Source: an uncultured Clostridia bacterium (GTDB taxonomy: Bacteria > Bacillota > Clostridia > Christensenellales > CAG-917). Taken from it: 7,302 nt of DNA. Made by a program: the position numbers and the translations under genes. The notes beneath the pieces were generated by a model that was not told where the DNA came from, did not search any database, and was given only the letters and a program-made list of their open reading frames with translations. Of the stretch, positions 4,311 through 7,302 are shown piece after piece. The first letter of the stretch is position 1, and every line of letters starts with the position of its first letter. Where the stretch lies: the NCBI GenBank assembly GCA_947629635.1, contig CANREO010000044.1:1-7302 (forward strand). The letters run 5' to 3'.

Positions 4311-7151
4311 ATGCTTAAAATTATAGATATTACCAAGGAATACAAGGTAGAAGAGGAAAGTATTCTTGCTTTGGATCGCGTGTCGATCGAGTTCAGAAAA
4401 AACGAATTTGTTTCCATTTTAGGCCCCAGCGGTTGCGGTAAAACCACACTCCTTAACATAATCGGCGGACTTGATCGCTATACCTCGGGCGATATTCAGA
4501 TAGACGGTATTTCCACTAAGGAATATGACGACGTCGATTGGGACTCGTACAGAAACCGCAGAGTCGGCTTCGTTTTTCAGTCTTACAATCTGATCCCTCA
4601 CATGAATATATTAAAAAACGTGGCAATGAGCCTCACTCTTGCCGGCGTTGAGCGTGAGGAGAGGCGTAGACGCGCTTTGGAAGCTCTCGACAAGGTGGGG
4701 CTTGCGGCGCAATACAAAAAAAAGCCCAATCAGCTTTCGGGCGGCCAGATGCAACGCGTCGCGATCGCAAGAGCCCTTGTCAACAATCCTGAAATCATTT
4801 TGGCCGACGAACCTACGGGCGCACTGGACAGCGAGTCGGGCATACAGGTGATGGATCTGCTCAAAGAGGTCGCCGAGGACAGGCTTGTCGTCATGGTCAC
4901 GCACAACCCAATGCTCGCGGAGCAGTACAGCACGCGTATTGTATATCTTGAGGATGGGCACATCACCGGAGACACAATGCCATTCACCGAGGAGGACGCC
5001 GAAGCAGAAAGAAGCGAAAAAGAGCATAATGCGCATTTAGATGCGCAAAACGAAGCGCCTGTTGCAGATGCCGAAGACGTCAAAGAGGACGTCACGGCAA
5101 CTATGGAAGAGACAACAGACGTTGAGGATGCTCAAAGCGACGCTCCCGAAAAAGAAGACGCAGATAAAATCGAAAATTCCGGAAAAGCGAAAAAGAAGAG
5201 AAGAAGTTTGAAGGAGACGCTCAACAGGCTCAGAAATCAAGAAAAGTCTTCGATGAAATTGCGTACTGCTATAGACCTCTCCTGGACCAATCTGCTCAGC
5301 AAAAAGGGCAGGACGCTACTCACTTCTATAGCCGGCAGCATAGGCATAATAGGCATAATTTTGGTTTTGTCGCTTTCAAACGGCGCGGGAATATATATCA
5401 ACTCGCTTGAGGAAAACGCGCTTTCGACTTATCCAATAACAATTTCCGGCGAAAGCTCCGATTTGGGCTCCGTAATGTCGATTTTGATGGAATCGATGAA
5501 TAATCCCGACACAAATTTCGACGAGGATACGATAACCGCCGAAAAGATGTTGGGCAATATCATTGACATGTTTAAAGACAATCTTCTGATGTCTCATAAA
5601 AACGATTTGGAAAGTTTCAAGGCGTATCTGGACAAAAATTTGGACGATTCGCTTGGAATCATAAAATATCAATATGGGACGATGTTCAACGTTTACGCAA
5701 AAGACCCGAAGAATGATCTAACTTATATGAAAGTCAATCCTTTCTCAGAAATGATGGGCAAAGTGATCGATCAAATGGGGTCTATGGGTGATAGCATAAA
5801 CAGATTGCTGTCAATGTTGAATTTAGATGACCTCATCAGACTTGCGTGGTCCGAAATGTCGGACAGCAAGGGAATGTTGGAGAGCCAGTATCAGCTCGTG
5901 GGCAAAGATCAGGGTTCCAGATGGCCCACTGCACCGAATGAGGTAGTCGTGGTAGTCAACGAGTATAATCGTATCGTGGACTATCAACTCTTCCTGTTGG
6001 GGCTCAAATCGGAAGCCGACGTCGGAGCCGCAATGCAGCCGGGCGGAGATTTCCTTGCCGATACCGATTATTCGATAGAGGATATTTTAAGTTTGCGCTA
6101 TAAGATCATGACAAACGCCGACTATTTGGAGCTTGACGATCCCTCTGCGCCGGAAGAGGATCGTACCTGGACAATGCATAACAGGCTTGAACAGGACAAG
6201 GAATTTGTCGATGAACATTGCGTAGACTTTGACCCAAGCGACGCAAATATCGTCAAAGAGGTCAAAGTCGTCGGCATCGTAAGACCAAAACCGGGCACCA
6301 TTTCCACGTCGATAGGCGGCGTCATCGGCTATACTTCGGGTCTCACAAAATATTTGCAGGATTATACGTCGACTTTGCCTGCAGTCAAGGAGATGAACAA
6401 GCGCTATGAAGAGGCTGTCGACGACGGACAGTCGGTGTACATTAGCCCGATTACTTGCACGTTTGGCAAATCGGGAGGAAGTTCCGAGGAGATAACCGCC
6501 GGGATTACGGAAATTCACGTTTCGGGGTCTGCGCCCCTTCGTCATACCGAAGTCATGCGCCAACTCGGCAACGTCGACCTTTCAAAGCCTACGAGCATTG
6601 AGATATATTGCAACTCTTTCGACGCCAAAAACGATGTTATCGCGTTTATCGAAGAGTACAACAGCAAGCAGACGGACAACTCCGAAACGATACAATATAA
6701 TGATAATCTGTCCTCTATGATGAAGTTTATAGACACTATGTCCAATACGATCACGGGCGTGCTCATCGCATTTGCCGCTATATCGCTTGTAGTGTCGACG
6801 ATAATGATCGCCATAATCATTTATACTTCCGTGCTCGAGCGCAGAAAGGAAATCGGCGTGCTTCGCTCTATCGGAGCAAGAAAGAAAGATATATCGCGAG
6901 TATTCCTTGCGGAATCAGCAATATTAGGCGGCTACTCGGGCGTAATTGGCATTGTGGTGAGTTTCGTATTGTCGCTCATCGGCAGCAAGGTGCTTGAGGT
7001 AGTATTCAACATCAGCGGACTTATGACAATTTCGTGGTGGCATTGCCTTGTCATGTTGTTGATAAGCGTAGTGCTTAGCATGATGGCGGGGTTCATCCCA
7101 TCGAGGATCGCAGCAAAGAAGGATCCGGCAATCGCGCTTAGAAGCGAATAA
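4311..7151 (+). CDS. ABC transporter, fused ATPase and FtsX/MacB-type permease
   Basis: The 946-residue protein joins both halves of a MacB/LolD-type ABC system. The ATPase (1 to about 220) has Walker A GPSGCGKTT (38-46), Q-loop Q90, signature LSGGQMQRV (142-150), Walker B IILADEP with catalytic E167, D-loop ALDS (171-174) and H-loop H198. A linker (about 221-315) is first acidic, then basic (KKKRR at 294-298). The permease has TM1 at about 334-356, a large extracytoplasmic domain of about 455 residues, then TM2 (about 815-840), TM3 (about 869-892) and TM4 (about 908-929), with the FtsX-typical ERRKEIGVLRSIGA between TM2 and TM3 and KKDPAIALR at the end. Such proteins act by mechanotransmission, exporting or extracting peptides or lipids from the outer membrane face; no substrate can be assigned. 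With one ATPase and one permease per chain, a homodimer is expected. It is transcribed alone behind a structured leader and ahead of a terminator. Confidence 0.93.
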   Translation: MLKIIDITKEYKVEEESILALDRVSIEFRKNEFVSILGPSGCGKTTLLNIIGGLDRYTSGDIQIDGISTKEYDDVDWDSYRNRRVGFVFQSYNLIPHMNILKNVAMSLTLAGVEREERRRRALEALDKVGLAAQYKKKPNQLSGGQMQRVAIARALVNNPEIILADEPTGALDSESGIQVMDLLKEVAEDRLVVMVTHNPMLAEQYSTRIVYLEDGHITGDTMPFTEEDAEAERSEKEHNAHLDAQNEAPVADAEDVKEDVTATMEETTDVEDAQSDAPEKEDADKIENSGKAKKKRRSLKETLNRLRNQEKSSMKLRTAIDLSWTNLLSKKGRTLLTSIAGSIGIIGIILVLSLSNGAGIYINSLEENALSTYPITISGESSDLGSVMSILMESMNNPDTNFDEDTITAEKMLGNIIDMFKDNLLMSHKNDLESFKAYLDKNLDDSLGIIKYQYGTMFNVYAKDPKNDLTYMKVNPFSEMMGKVIDQMGSMGDSINRLLSMLNLDDLIRLAWSEMSDSKGMLESQYQLVGKDQGSRWPTAPNEVVVVVNEYNRIVDYQLFLLGLKSEADVGAAMQPGGDFLADTDYSIEDILSLRYKIMTNADYLELDDPSAPEEDRTWTMHNRLEQDKEFVDEHCVDFDPSDANIVKEVKVVGIVRPKPGTISTSIGGVIGYTSGLTKYLQDYTSTLPAVKEMNKRYEEAVDDGQSVYISPITCTFGKSGGSSEEITAGITEIHVSGSAPLRHTEVMRQLGNVDLSKPTSIEIYCNSFDAKNDVIAFIEEYNSKQTDNSETIQYNDNLSSMMKFIDTMSNTITGVLIAFAAISLVVSTIMIAIIIYTSVLERRKEIGVLRSIGARKKDISRVFLAESAILGGYSGVIGIVVSFVLSLIGSKVLEVVFNISGLMTISWWHCLVMLLISVVLSMMAGFIPSRIAAKKDPAIALRSE

Positions 7152-7215
7152 AATTATCTCGGATCACCTAAACGGCGGATCCTATATATGAAAGTATCAA
7201 CAATAAGGCAATTTA

Positions 7216-7249
7216 AATGCCCACGCAAATTTGCGTGGGCATTGTTTAT
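7216..7249 (+). terminator. Long perfect-palindrome terminator, probably bidirectional
   Basis: A 28-bp perfect inverted repeat (7216-7243) has 14-bp arms, AATGCCCACGCAAA and its complement, meeting at AAATTT. A short T-rich tail, TTGTTTAT, follows on the plus strand; on the minus strand the complement of 7211-7217 gives a similar AT-rich tail. It lies 64 nt after the ABC stop and would serve that gene and a convergent gene on the other side. The weaker pairing GGATC/GATCC (7161-7165, 7178-7182) in between lacks a T-run. Confidence 0.75.
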
Positions 7250-7256
7250 GACCGAA

Positions 7257-7302
7257 CTATGTTCTTCCGCCTCCGATCGTGGCCAGACGCGCCCACGTAT
7301 CG
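7257..7302 (-). CDS. Possible C-terminus of a convergent gene, cut by the window end
   Basis: The last 46 bases are about 60% G+C, unlike the intergenic DNA before them, which suggests coding sequence. On the minus strand one frame reads DTWARLATIGGGRT and stops with TAG at 7259-7257, just past the bidirectional-looking terminator. A second minus frame, ending RRRKNIVRS with TAA at 7248-7246, is also open. A plus-strand ATG at 7248 is open to the window end but has no ribosome binding site. Only 14 residues are visible, so no family can be named. Confidence 0.3.
   Translation of the reverse strand, partial: DTWARLATIGGGRT

Noticed and set aside
4124..4459. 111-codon minus-strand ORF across the leader and the start of the ABC gene
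   Set aside because: Its N-terminal part is the antisense of the Walker A region of the ABC ATPase, and the rest runs through the structured leader. It has no family features of its own.

Overview
The window looks like chromosomal DNA of a low-to-moderate GC Firmicute, probably an uncultured Clostridia-type organism. The signs are strong AGGAGG-type ribosome binding sites, extended -10 (TGnTATAAT) promoters, a KtrAB potassium system and a one-polypeptide ATPase-FtsX exporter. The genus-level placement is inference. No transposase, tRNA, rRNA or CRISPR array was seen.

Layout. (1) 1-1467, + strand: a tight three-gene run made of the C-terminal part of an RNA methyltransferase, D-aminoacyl-tRNA deacylase (dtd) and a low-molecular-weight protein-tyrosine phosphatase. 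The first two genes overlap by ATGA and the last two are 2 nt apart. (2) 1507-3588: a separate transcription unit with its own extended -10 promoter, ktrB (K+ translocating subunit), ktrA (RCK regulatory subunit) and a hairpin terminator. (3) 3589-4110: about 520 bases of AT-rich DNA (29% G+C over 3601-3960) with short repeats, palindromes and one possible 55-residue hydrophobic ORF on the minus strand. (4) 4113-4290: an extended -10 promoter followed by a compact, GC-rich (about 57%) segment that can fold into a multi-helix RNA. It would be the 5' leader of (5) 4311-7151, a 946-residue ABC transporter that fuses a MacB/LolD-type ATPase to an FtsX-type permease. (6) 7152-7302: a 28-bp perfect palindrome acting as terminator, then a GC-rich end that may be the C-terminus of a convergent minus-strand gene.

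How the genes relate: the first operon is housekeeping (RNA modification, clearing of mis-charged tRNA, protein dephosphorylation). KtrA and KtrB form one K+ uptake complex. The ABC protein has no adjacent partner, so it probably works as a homodimer; its substrate is unknown. The least explained part of the window is the 3589-4310 gap, above all the structured leader at 4131-4286, which I could not assign to a known riboswitch class.
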